A stretch of DNA of 12,419 nt from Halanaerobiales bacterium (GTDB taxonomy: Bacteria; Bacillota_F; Halanaerobiia; DY22613), in NCBI GenBank assembly GCA_023128035.1, contig JAGMES010000117.1:1-12419 (forward strand), read 5' to 3'. Position 1 is the first letter of the stretch; every line of letters starts with the position of its first letter. The notes beneath the pieces were generated by a model. The model ran no database searches, had not been told where the DNA came from, and saw only the letters and a program-made list of their open reading frames with translations. The position numbers and the translations under genes were made by a program. This document shows positions 1-4,744 of the stretch, one piece after another.

Positions 1-40
1 GAATCTTTAAAATAAAAATGGGTAGTGAAGATAAAAAAAA

Positions 41-250
41 ATGGCATTTATAACAAAAAAACTAAAATGTGCATTGGATTTGGAGGGGGAATTTGAGGAG
101 AATCCAAAGCTGAAAGAAAGTTGGATTGGAATAATAAAAAAAGATAATAAATTATTTGTAACAGTAATAAACCGTGAAGATGTAGTGCAATCACAACAAC
201 AAAGAGAAATAAACAAAATTAAAGAAGAATTTAAGAAAGGTATTTTCTAA
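41..250 (+). CDS. Small hypothetical protein, 69 aa
   Basis: Family not recognised. The reading frame is complete. The N-terminal half (about residues 1-50) alternates hydrophobic and charged residues in a way that suggests beta strands, for example SWIGIIKKDNKLFVTVINRE. The C-terminal 20 residues (QSQQQREINKIKEEFKKG) are polar and probably helical. There is no signal peptide, membrane segment or cysteine cluster. The start at 41 is preceded only by a weak purine tract (GAAGATAAAA), so the start is less certain than for most neighbours. The next gene begins 128 bases downstream, after a possible promoter, so this gene probably ends an upstream transcript. Base composition resembles the rest of the window. 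That it is coding is fairly likely; no function can be offered. Confidence 0.6.
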   Translation: MAFITKKLKCALDLEGEFEENPKLKESWIGIIKKDNKLFVTVINREDVVQSQQQREINKIKEEFKKGIF

Positions 251-327
251 TCTTATTTTGATTTGTGAATAAGAAACAAATAAAAAATTGGAATAGCATT
301 AATTAAATAAAAATCTTAAAATCGAAT

Positions 328-356
328 TTGATACGGGTTTTATTGAAAACTTAAAT
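328..356 (+). promoter_or_regulatory. Candidate sigma-70-type promoter upstream of the first JAB gene
   Basis: TTGATA (328-333) matches the -35 consensus at five of six bases. It is followed, after exactly 17 bases, by TTAAAT (351-356), which matches the -10 consensus at four of six. The predicted transcript would start near 363 and lead into the gene at 378. In DNA this AT-rich such matches arise easily by chance, so this is a candidate only. Confidence 0.3.
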
Positions 357-377
357 TTTTCATGGGGGGGATTAGAG

Positions 378-794
378 ATGAAGAGAAAATATAAATTGAA
401 AAAGGAAAGGATAAAAGAGATTATCCTTAATTGTTCAGGAGAGAAAAACTATTCTACTGAACATTTATGGATCATAGGCTTTAAGGATAATAAGATTATT
501 GGTATAACGAAGATAGATGGAGGAAAGAGAAAGACATTTTTTTCTAATAGTGATATTAGACGCAGATTAAGAATGGATAACACAAAAGAATTTATTTTAA
601 TACATAACCATCCGTCAGGTAATGCTTTTCCTACTCGTAATGATTTAAAAACAATAAAACATTTAGATTTGCAAAAGAAAAGGGGATTAATAATGAGAGA
701 TTTTTTAATTTTTTCGGAGAAATTTATATACAGTTTTGAATGGAATAAGAATTTACCAAAACAGGGACCTACATATAATTTGATATTCTGGTAG
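378..794 (+). CDS. RadC-like JAB (MPN+) domain protein, divergent, 138 aa
   Basis: The core motif HNHPSGNAFPTRND (residues 76-89) matches the JAMM/JAB metal-binding signature HxH(x)nD of the RadC family (H76, H78, D89). That family is common on phages, prophages and plasmids. The protein is shorter than chromosomal RadC (usually about 220 aa) and lacks the N-terminal helix-hairpin-helix region. Upstream of the motif, residues 26-75 form the expected strand-rich part of the fold, but the usual Gly-Thr turn of RadC is not obvious. The C-terminal 25 residues are aromatic-rich and atypical. The start is set by a strong G-rich Shine-Dalgarno sequence (GGGGGGATTAG) just ahead of the ATG. The biochemical role of RadC-type JAB proteins is unresolved; older links to DNA repair are disputed, and a metal-dependent hydrolase activity is only inferred. 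A second, better conserved paralogue lies at 3757-4209. Confidence 0.85.
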   Translation: MKRKYKLKKERIKEIILNCSGEKNYSTEHLWIIGFKDNKIIGITKIDGGKRKTFFSNSDIRRRLRMDNTKEFILIHNHPSGNAFPTRNDLKTIKHLDLQKKRGLIMRDFLIFSEKFIYSFEWNKNLPKQGPTYNLIFW

Positions 795-858
795 GATTAC
801 TTTGAAAATATATGACGAAAAAATAGAAGAGGAGGAAAGTTTATTAAATTAATTTGAT

Positions 859-913
859 ATGGAGAAGCATGGTTGCAGCGATGAGAAGAAGGTTCGATTC
901 CTTTACTCTCCAT
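859..913 (+). ncRNA. Compact tRNA-like element in the leader of the 928 gene
   Basis: A perfect 7-bp closing helix joins 859-865 (ATGGAGA) to 907-913 (TCTCCAT). Inside it is a T-arm look-alike: GAAGG (888-892), the canonical seven-base T loop TTCGATT (893-899), then CCTTT (900-904), giving five pairs including one G-T. Between the helices, AGCATGGTTGCAGCG resembles a D arm with its GG pair but forms only two or three pairs. There is no room for an anticodon arm: the element is about 55 nt against about 75 for a tRNA, so it cannot be a normal decoding tRNA. It may be a degraded tRNA, a tRNA mimic or a processing signal. The strong Shine-Dalgarno sequence of the 928 gene begins three bases after it. 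Confidence 0.4.
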
Positions 914-927
914 TGGAGGCAGGAAAA

Positions 928-1122
928 ATGGAAAAACCGACAGCAGATATTCCCGTTGTGGTAGATGCTAAAGCTCATGTAGTTAGCATTTATTTCGACC
1001 CAGGGTCACAAGAACTTAGTAAGTCAGGCAAATCTGTTTTGCTTGGAACTTCTCGTGGCTTTGCTAATGTAGAAGGGATTAGCGTCTCGTATAATATTAT
1101 ACGACCTTTGAATGAGGGATAA
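928..1122 (+). CDS. Small GC-richer protein, 64 aa, probably well expressed
   Basis: Family not firmly recognised. The frame is open from 859, but the start at 928 is chosen because TTGGAGGCAGGAAAA lies directly ahead of it and the upstream codons coincide with the tRNA-like element. A hand count gives about 40% G+C, clearly above its neighbours, with C- or G-ending codons (CCG, CCC, GTC, CGT) that are rare elsewhere in the window. The protein looks like a small beta-rich fold. After alternating strands (IPVVVDAKAHVVSIYFD) comes a polar turn SKSGKSVLLGTSRGF, then VEGISVSYNIIRP. The Ser-Gly-Lys-Ser and Thr-Ser-Arg-Gly pattern gives an impression of a conserved small-protein family, but I cannot name it. 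The GKS is not a convincing P-loop, since no GxxxxGK is present. The gene carries its own terminator, so it seems to be a one-gene transcript. Confidence 0.8.
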   Translation: MEKPTADIPVVVDAKAHVVSIYFDPGSQELSKSGKSVLLGTSRGFANVEGISVSYNIIRPLNEG

Positions 1123-1152
1123 GGATTCCGCTTGGAATCTCTTATCTTTTTT
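1118..1152 (+). terminator. Rho-independent terminator
   Basis: GATAAG-GATTCC (1118-1129) pairs with GGAATC (1134-1139) and CTTATC (1141-1146). The stem has 12 bp, a GCTT loop and a single bulged T at 1140, followed at once by six T (1147-1152) and a further pyrimidine run. The stem overlaps the stop codon of the gene at 928-1122. It is the clearest terminator in the window and isolates the upstream unit from the genes at 1450 onwards. Confidence 0.85.
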
Positions 1153-1168
1153 CCCTCTTTTTTTAATT

Positions 1169-1299
1169 TATGGATTTGCATATAGGAAATAGATAGGGAG
1201 AAAATGAGTTTATTTTGTAATAAGGGCGAGGAAAGCTCTAAGAAATTATTTAGTATTTGATTTGACTGCCCCTCTCTATTTTCGTGCACAAAATCCATA
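1169..1299 (+). ncRNA. Possible structured RNA closed by two long helices
   Basis: This stretch has no gene on the + strand. TATGGATTT (1169-1177) is perfectly complementary to AAATCCATA (1291-1299). Inside that, 1185-1198 pairs with 1270-1283 at 13 of 14 positions, including one G-T and one mismatch. The two helices are separated by a symmetric 7 x 7 internal loop. The apical part can form further short hairpins: AATAA 1219-1223 with TTATT 1246-1250, and GAG 1228-1230 with CTC 1236-1238. The overall shape is a long, interrupted rod of 131 nt. It begins only 16 bases after a terminator, with no clear promoter, so whether it is a transcript of its own is unknown. A role as leader, small RNA or DNA-level cruciform is equally open. 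Confidence 0.35.
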
Positions 1300-1334
1300 G
1301 ATTCAGGATTTGCTTATACATTCTCTAAACAACC

Positions 1335-1458
1335 CGGTTTAAAAACCGATAAATAAAACCGACGAAACTTGATTGTGATGATTACTCCAATAATCAGGGG
1401 TTGGGAGTAAAATGAATAGGTAGATTTGAGAAATTGAAGACATAGAGAGATGACCCCT
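1335..1458 (+). promoter_or_regulatory. Leader of the 1450 operon: repeats and mutually exclusive hairpins
   Basis: Three signals fall in this gene-free stretch. First, CGGTT (1335-1339) pairs with AACCG (1344-1348), and AAAACCGA occurs twice 13 bases apart (1342-1349 and 1355-1362), which could be a protein-binding repeat. Second, TGATTA (1379-1384) pairs with TAATCA (1391-1396). That pairing competes with TTACTCC (1382-1388) pairing with GGAGTAA (1404-1410). Third, AGGGGT (1396-1401) is complementary to ACCCCT (1453-1458), which includes the A-C-C-C-C right after the ATG at 1450. Together they suggest a leader that could control translation of the 1450 gene. None of the helices is long, and the case rests only on complementarity. 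Confidence 0.3.
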
Positions 1459-1737
1459 AAAATTATTAAATGGGATTGGTATTATCAAACAGGAATGTCT
1501 TTAGAGGAACTATGGGAAATTATTAAAGAGGATAAAAAAATGATTGAAGAGTATTTTTTAGAAGCGATAGAATATCCAGATAGGAAAATAAATTTTCATC
1601 CAATCGTACTCAAGAGAGCAGGACGGGGATTGATGGAACCTATTAATGTTTACATTGATGGGGAATTTTGGAAACAGATAGTGGGAGAAAAGCAAGCAAA
1701 GAAAGAAGCGATAGGTTATATTGATATGAGTTATTAG
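1450..1737 (+). CDS. Hypothetical acidic small protein, 95 aa
   Basis: Family not recognised. The protein has a tryptophan- and tyrosine-rich N-terminus (KIIKWDWYYQTG), a helical acidic stretch (about residues 17-42, SLEELWEIIKEDKKMIEEY), a mixed segment with a Lys-Arg-Ala-Gly-Arg-Gly turn, and a C-terminal helix rich in Lys and Ala. It has no membrane segment, zinc ligands or enzyme motif. The start has only a weak purine tract (GAGAG) close to the ATG, unlike the strong sites of the genes that follow. The upstream leader contains possible competing hairpins that reach the first codons, so translation may be controlled. It heads a run of nine closely spaced genes ending near 3602, with the next gene starting 13 bases downstream. 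Confidence 0.7.
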   Translation: MTPKIIKWDWYYQTGMSLEELWEIIKEDKKMIEEYFLEAIEYPDRKINFHPIVLKRAGRGLMEPINVYIDGEFWKQIVGEKQAKKEAIGYIDMSY

Positions 1738-1749
1738 GAGAAAATAAAA

Positions 1750-1875
1750 ATGGGAAGAAGCATACATGCTTTTAAATCAAGGAGACGTAGAAATAAGAGA
1801 AAGAAAACTTTTGAAACTCTAAAGCAAGGAAGCCGAAATTTGAGTAGGATTTTAAAAGGAGAGAAAAAGAAATGA
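1750..1875 (+). CDS. Very basic 41-residue peptide
   Basis: A short complete frame with a good Shine-Dalgarno sequence (TTAGGAGAAAATAAAA) ahead of its ATG. The protein is strongly basic: the central segment FKSRRRRNKRKKTFETL has a run of Arg and Lys, and the C-terminus ends in GEKKK. There is no hydrophobic core, so it is probably unfolded alone and binds nucleic acid or an acidic partner. Its TGA stop overlaps the ATG of the next gene as ATGA (1872-1875), and the next gene's ribosome site (AAAAGGAG) lies inside this frame. Both points argue that it is a real, translationally coupled gene. Its function is unknown; DNA or RNA binding is inferred from charge alone. Confidence 0.7.
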   Translation: MGRSIHAFKSRRRRNKRKKTFETLKQGSRNLSRILKGEKKK

Positions 1876-2315
1876 GAAGCGAAATTTTGGTATTGGGTGA
1901 GGAGACTATGGAAGTGAGAATTGCTTTCATGGGTATAGATTTGCCGGGATGGAGGAATTTAGAAAAGCCTGTTAATAGATATTCGATTGGTATTAATATG
2001 GGGGTTGTCACAGAAACATTTGATTTCTGGGATTCAAGATATAACTTTGAAAAAAAGAAAACCCCAGATACATTAGAAGTGCTTGAATCTATTTTTGATG
2101 ATGCACTTGCTGTTTTATACCATGATGACTTAAAGGAGTTCTCAGATGCTTTTTGCTATAATAATTGCATACGAGCTATTAAAGCTTTTGATTTCTGTAC
2201 CCAAACACTTTTAAAGTTAGAGAGATTAGGATTTCAAGAAGATAATATACCCAAGGTGATGGATGATATAGAATGCTTTCAAGAAGAAAGTGCAGAGACA
2301 GCGGGGGAAGATTGA
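1872..2315 (+). CDS. Hypothetical protein, 147 aa
   Basis: Family not recognised. The acidic protein starts with a strand-like region (ILVLGEETMEVRIAFMGIDL), then a central aromatic-rich part with a Lys-Lys-Lys-Thr-Pro turn near residue 58. The C-terminal half is helical and acidic and contains two or three cysteines (FCYNNCIRAIKAFDFC). The cysteines are not spaced like a zinc ribbon. It has no membrane segment or signal peptide. Translation is probably coupled to the basic peptide gene upstream through an ATGA overlap, with AAAAGGAG nine bases before the ATG. The gene ends one base before the start of the next. Confidence 0.8.
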   Translation: MRSEILVLGEETMEVRIAFMGIDLPGWRNLEKPVNRYSIGINMGVVTETFDFWDSRYNFEKKKTPDTLEVLESIFDDALAVLYHDDLKEFSDAFCYNNCIRAIKAFDFCTQTLLKLERLGFQEDNIPKVMDDIECFQEESAETAGED

Positions 2316-2316
2316 A

Positions 2317-2571
2317 ATGAGAAACACAAGCATCTTTAAAGTAGTTAAGGGAAAGGAAAAGATAGGAGAATTTAGATTGCTCCATAACCTTAATCTCACA
2401 ATCTATATTGATTATAAAGAAGGGGGGATAAAAAATAAGGGTGATAGCTCTGATTTCTTTAGACTGTTATCCCTGTATAGAGAAAATGAAACTTCTAATT
2501 TGATTGAGAACCTTGATATAGGAACAGAACAGACATTGGAATTGTTAAAGAATGGTAGATTTCAATTTTAG
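2317..2571 (+). CDS. Hypothetical protein, 84 aa
   Basis: Family not recognised. The frame is open from 2290, but the ATG at 2317 is preferred because GCGGGGGAAG lies about eight bases ahead and it starts one base after the stop of the previous gene. The predicted protein begins with alternating strands (SIFKVVKGKEKIGEFRLL then LTIYIDYKEGG) and ends with a helical acidic part (LIENLDIGTEQTLELLKNG). It may be a small alpha/beta domain. It has no cysteine, membrane or enzyme motif. It belongs to the run of co-directional small genes and is followed 14 bases later by a 24-codon frame. Confidence 0.75.
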   Translation: MRNTSIFKVVKGKEKIGEFRLLHNLNLTIYIDYKEGGIKNKGDSSDFFRLLSLYRENETSNLIENLDIGTEQTLELLKNGRFQF

Positions 2572-2585
2572 GGGAAAAGAATAAA

Positions 2586-2660
2586 ATGTCAAAGCATAAA
2601 ATAGTTCGCTTAGGAACACCAGATGATAATTGGTTGGAGTATAAAGCTGAAGAACTTTAA
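2586..2660 (+). CDS. 24-residue peptide
   Basis: A short frame starting with ATG, preceded by TTTTAGGGGAAAAGAATAAA, a ribosome site in the style of its neighbours. It encodes MSKHKIVRLGTPDDNWLEYK and four more residues, a soluble peptide with no recognisable motif. It fills the gap between two supported genes and lies in the same direction. Being so short, it could be a chance frame or a decayed gene remnant. Confidence 0.4.
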   Translation: MSKHKIVRLGTPDDNWLEYKAEEL

Positions 2661-2701
2661 GAGAATTTAAAATTGTTCTATCAGAATAGGAGAAAGTAAA
2701 T

Positions 2702-3004
2702 ATGTCAAACAAACATAACCTAAGGAAATTACGACAGTTAGCAATCCAGAGATTGGGTGGCAGATGTGCTGATTGTGAGATTGATGATGAAGAAGTGCTG
2801 GTGTTTGATCACAAAAATAACGATGGTTATAAGGAGAGAAGAGAGATTAGTTCTTATATATATCATAAGAGATTATACGAAGGAATATTAGAAGATAGAA
2901 GAGAAGATATTCAACTGCTTTGTGCAAACTGTAATATGAAAAAAGTCAAGCGGGAAAAGGAATGGAATAATGGATTAAAGGATAAAAAAGAAGATGGAAG
3001 TTAA
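2702..3004 (+). CDS. HNH endonuclease-like protein, 100 aa
   Basis: The protein carries the zinc-binding HNH layout. A first Cys pair at 22 and 25 (CADC) is followed by VFDHKNNDG at 34-42, with the catalytic-type Asp-His (D36, H37), then a helical spacer and LLCANCNMKK at 72-81, with the second Cys pair at 74 and 77. The final motif residue is Asn78 where many relatives have His; both occur in HNH proteins. Its length suits free-standing phage HNH nucleases, which cut DNA in homing, packaging or defence. The N- and C-terminal tails are rich in Lys and Arg, as expected for DNA binding. The start is supported by ATAGGAGAAAGTAAAT ahead of the ATG. It overlaps the next gene by 11 bases. Nuclease activity is inferred from the motif; the target is unknown. 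Confidence 0.85.
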   Translation: MSNKHNLRKLRQLAIQRLGGRCADCEIDDEEVLVFDHKNNDGYKERREISSYIYHKRLYEGILEDRREDIQLLCANCNMKKVKREKEWNNGLKDKKEDGS

Positions 3005-3179
3005 AGAAGAAAAAGATAGATTGTTTCTAATACGGATGAGGGATGAATGGTGGATAAAAGCACGTTCAGAAAATGAGGCTGTATTACATCTTGTGAATGT
3101 AATATGTCGAGATAGATTTCTTGACGAGCATCATCCAGCTTTTCAATGTGTTTCAATACGGAGTGTTGATGAATCATAA
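2994..3179 (+). CDS. Hypothetical protein, 61 aa
   Basis: Family not recognised. It starts inside the last codons of the HNH gene in another frame, an arrangement typical of translational coupling; only a weak purine tract precedes the ATG. The sequence suggests two strands (LFLIRMRDEWWIKARS), a helix (ENEAVLHLVNVICRDRF) and a His-rich turn (DEHHPAFQCVSIRSV). It has two Cys and two adjacent His, but no clear metal-site spacing. The next gene follows after eight bases. Confidence 0.65.
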   Translation: MEVKEEKDRLFLIRMRDEWWIKARSENEAVLHLVNVICRDRFLDEHHPAFQCVSIRSVDES

Positions 3180-3187
3180 GAAGAAAA

Positions 3188-3496
3188 ATGGTTTATACCT
3201 TTGATAATGGAAGCAGGAACTTAGTAAAAATCGTAAAACGAGGAAAAAGGTGGGCAGTATATCAGCTAAAAGAAATACAGTGGTGGGATAAAGTATTTGC
3301 AGACTATAGGAGGAGTACAGAAACCAGATATAAGTTTATTTGGGAGAAAAAGGCGATTAACACCTATTCATATAAGCCTTTTGAGGATGCTGACGTAACC
3401 AACTACCCAGATAGCTTTATATCGGATGTAAAGAGGTGGCAACCGCATAAATTGTCTTATAGAGGTAAAGGAGAACAAAAAAATGGTCTGGGATGA
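3188..3496 (+). CDS. Hypothetical basic protein, 102 aa
   Basis: Family not recognised. The protein is basic and rich in Trp and Tyr. An N-terminal strand pair (RNLVKIVKRGKRWAVYQL) is followed by IQWWDKVFADYRRSTETRYK and an aromatic middle (ETRYKFIWEKKAINTYSYK). The pattern would suit a small nucleic-acid-binding or virus-host interaction protein, but no family motif is visible. The ribosome site is weak (AAGAAGAAAA), suggesting coupling to the upstream gene nine bases away. Its last codons contain the ribosome site and start of the 39-residue membrane peptide at 3483. Confidence 0.7.
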   Translation: MVYTFDNGSRNLVKIVKRGKRWAVYQLKEIQWWDKVFADYRRSTETRYKFIWEKKAINTYSYKPFEDADVTNYPDSFISDVKRWQPHKLSYRGKGEQKNGLG

Positions 3497-3602
3497 AATC
3501 ACGAATGAAGAATCAAATAAGCCTCCAGAAATAGATATTCTTTCTTACATAATAATCTTTATCCTCCTTATCTTCTTTGGGGAAATGATATTATTAATTT
3601 AG
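3483..3602 (+). CDS. 39-residue single-span membrane peptide
   Basis: The short frame overlaps the end of the previous gene by 14 bases and has its own ribosome site (AAAGGAGAACAAAAAA). It encodes an acidic N-terminal arm of about 18 residues (MVWDEITNEESNKPPEID), followed by one long hydrophobic span, roughly residues 19-39 (ILSYIIIFILLIFFGEMILL). With no positive charge at the N-terminus and a hydrophobic C-terminal end, the orientation cannot be called confidently. Small one-span proteins are common in phages, where some act on the membrane or on superinfection, but no such role can be assigned here. It closes the run of genes that began at 1450. Confidence 0.6.
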   Translation: MVWDEITNEESNKPPEIDILSYIIIFILLIFFGEMILLI

Positions 3603-3756
3603 AAGCGTGATAGTCTTTCTCTCATTCACATTTTTGATTACGTACAGATAAATTCTATCAATTCTATGCAAAAATTTAAACGATATATTCAGTATATTCA
3701 ATGAGATTTGTAAAGCTATACATTACTATCAAAAGTATAAAAATAGAAAAATAGGT
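3603..3756 (+). repeat. Intergenic stretch with two tandem 8-base repeats of 9-base period
   Basis: No gene is seen. AATTCTAT occurs at 3651-3658 and 3660-3667, and TATATTCA at 3684-3691 and 3693-3700. Each pair repeats with a 9-base step, and the two pairs are unlike each other. A weak promoter-like pair, TTGATT (3634-3639) and TATCAA (3656-3661) with 16-base spacing, overlaps the first repeat. The stretch probably holds the promoter or operator of the gene at 3757, but the AT-rich background makes chance matches likely. Confidence 0.3.
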
Positions 3757-4209
3757 ATGACAGAAATGACTAAAAAAACAAGATATGAAATAAAAGAAGA
3801 AATACGATTTATGGTAGTGAAGGAATCTTTAGATAAAGAAATACATTCAGCAAGGGATGTGTATTCTTTAATGAAAACAGAAGCAAGAATAGATAGAGAA
3901 TGTGTATGGGTGCTCCATCTAAATTCAAGAAAGAAATTGATAGAAAAAGAATTAGTAAGCATGGGAACAGCGGAGGAATCATTAATGCGTCCAAGAGAAG
4001 TATTTAGAAAGGCAATAATAAATGGAGCAGTTTCAATAATAATTGTTCATAATCACCCAAGCGGAAATGTAACACCCAGCGATGCTGATATTTTTGTATC
4101 TGAAGATATAAAAAAAGCAGGAGAGATGTTAGGAGTGCCCGTAGATGATTTTATAATAATAGGAAATGAATACACTAGTTTTGCTGATCAGGGAATTGGA
4201 GAGTTTTAA
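3757..4209 (+). CDS. RadC-type JAB domain protein, 150 aa
   Basis: This is a well-conserved RadC core. VWVLHLNSRKKLIEKELVS (about residues 50-68) is the strand-turn-strand that leads to a Gly-Thr turn (MGTAEESLMRPREVFRKAI). It is followed by HNHPSGNVTPSDAD at 98-111, which supplies the JAMM metal ligands H98, H100 and D111. The tail VPVDDFIIIGNEYTSFADQG is the usual RadC C-terminus. It is shorter than chromosomal RadC and lacks the helix-hairpin-helix part; residues 1-45 are a charged helical extension instead. This short form is typical of proteins carried by phages and plasmids. The biochemical function of the family is unsettled. The ribosome site is weak (AATAGGT close to the ATG), so the start could be wrong by a few codons. 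The next gene starts four bases downstream. Confidence 0.92.
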   Translation: MTEMTKKTRYEIKEEIRFMVVKESLDKEIHSARDVYSLMKTEARIDRECVWVLHLNSRKKLIEKELVSMGTAEESLMRPREVFRKAIINGAVSIIIVHNHPSGNVTPSDADIFVSEDIKKAGEMLGVPVDDFIIIGNEYTSFADQGIGEF

Positions 4210-4212
4210 GAA

Positions 4213-4401
4213 ATGAATGGAACAATAAGATTAAATGAGAAGTTTGAGGAAGTAGTAGATTGGAGAGAAACTTTTTATGTAATGTATTCTAATGGGGATA
4301 TTGAAATTACACATAGAGCTGAAAGTCAATATCCAATTATCAATATAAAAGAAATCAAAAAACTTGTAGAAGTATTTGAAAAGGTAGAGATTAAAAAATG
4401 A
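4213..4401 (+). CDS. Hypothetical protein, 62 aa
   Basis: Family not recognised. An acidic small protein with a ribosome site (TTGGAGAG) about eight bases upstream, inside the end of the JAB gene. The predicted structure is strand-rich: MNGTIRLNEKFEEVVDWRET, then FYVMYSNGDIEITHRAES, then a C-terminal helix (IKEIKKLVEVFEKVEIKK). Its stop overlaps the start of the next gene (ATGA at 4398-4401), so the two are likely translated together with the JAB gene. Confidence 0.7.
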   Translation: MNGTIRLNEKFEEVVDWRETFYVMYSNGDIEITHRAESQYPIINIKEIKKLVEVFEKVEIKK

Positions 4402-4592
4402 TAATAACAATCAATGTTGTGATAGAAAATATTACTCCCGATGAAAATACACAATCTGTTTTTGATACACAAAAAGAAAAGAAATTCTTATTGCTAGATA
4501 TGAAAAATATTGAAGATAAGAAACAATTATTCAAAGCAATAAAAGAATTTTTAGATGAAACCTTAAAGGATAAAAATGAAGAAAGGACATAA
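4398..4592 (+). CDS. Hypothetical protein, 64 aa
   Basis: Family not recognised. An N-terminal strand (MIITINVVIENITPDENTQS) leads into a charged middle and a C-terminal acidic helix (KQLFKAIKEFLDETLKDKNE). It starts within an ATGA overlap with the preceding gene, with AAGGTAGAGA upstream as ribosome site. No cysteines, membrane segment or catalytic motif is visible. Confidence 0.7.
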   Translation: MIITINVVIENITPDENTQSVFDTQKEKKFLLLDMKNIEDKKQLFKAIKEFLDETLKDKNEERT

Positions 4593-4609
4593 GGAATGGG
4601 AAGAGAGCC

Positions 4610-4641
4610 AGGATTTTCTATTCTTCCAAACAGAAAATCTT
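4610..4641 (+). repeat. 10-bp inverted repeat in the gap before the 4745 gene
   Basis: AGGATTTTCT (4610-4619) pairs with AGAAAATCTT (4632-4641) across a 12-base loop, with one G-T pair. No T run follows, so it is not a standard terminator in this direction. It may be a transcript-stabilising or processing hairpin between the 4398 gene and the 4745 gene. The rest of the 152-base gap holds only two very short frames (15 and 13 codons). Confidence 0.35.
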
Positions 4642-4744
4642 AAAAGCGAGAAAGAAGAAAATAGGAGTGAGGATGAAAAATGAAAGAATTCACTTGGAGA
4701 GCTAGGAAGCAGTTGGTTTGATATTCAATGTAAAGAGAATAAAA

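Noticed and set aside
18..53. An 11-codon frame overlapping the first gene
   Set aside because: Too short, no ribosome site visible at the window edge, and it is inside another frame.
831..858. A perfect AGGAGG at 831-836 suggesting a gene start near 845
   Set aside because: No start codon with a useful frame lies within normal spacing; the nearest ATG (859) is too far away.
859..927. An upstream extension of the 928 gene by 23 codons starting at 859
   Set aside because: No ribosome site precedes 859, the stretch coincides with the tRNA-like helices, and a far stronger site precedes 928.
1019..1036. SGKS in the 928 gene product as an ATP-binding P-loop
   Set aside because: The upstream Gly of GxxxxGK[ST] is missing, there is no Walker B, and the protein is too short for a P-loop fold.
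990..1298. A 102-codon open frame on the minus strand opposite the 928 gene and the structured region
   Set aside because: It overlaps a strongly supported + strand gene and its terminator, has no clear ribosome site, and its codon pattern looks like a shadow of the opposite strand. All other credible genes are on the + strand.
1169..1299. Identification of the structured region as 6S RNA
   Set aside because: The rod shape is suggestive, but there is no clear promoter, no terminator and no conserved sequence to support a named family.
4596..4721. Two tiny frames (15 codons at 4596-4643; 13 codons at 4680-4721), the second with AGGAGTGAGG ahead
   Set aside because: They are too short to support without conservation, and the first coincides with a hairpin. 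They may be leader peptides, but nothing distinguishes them from chance.
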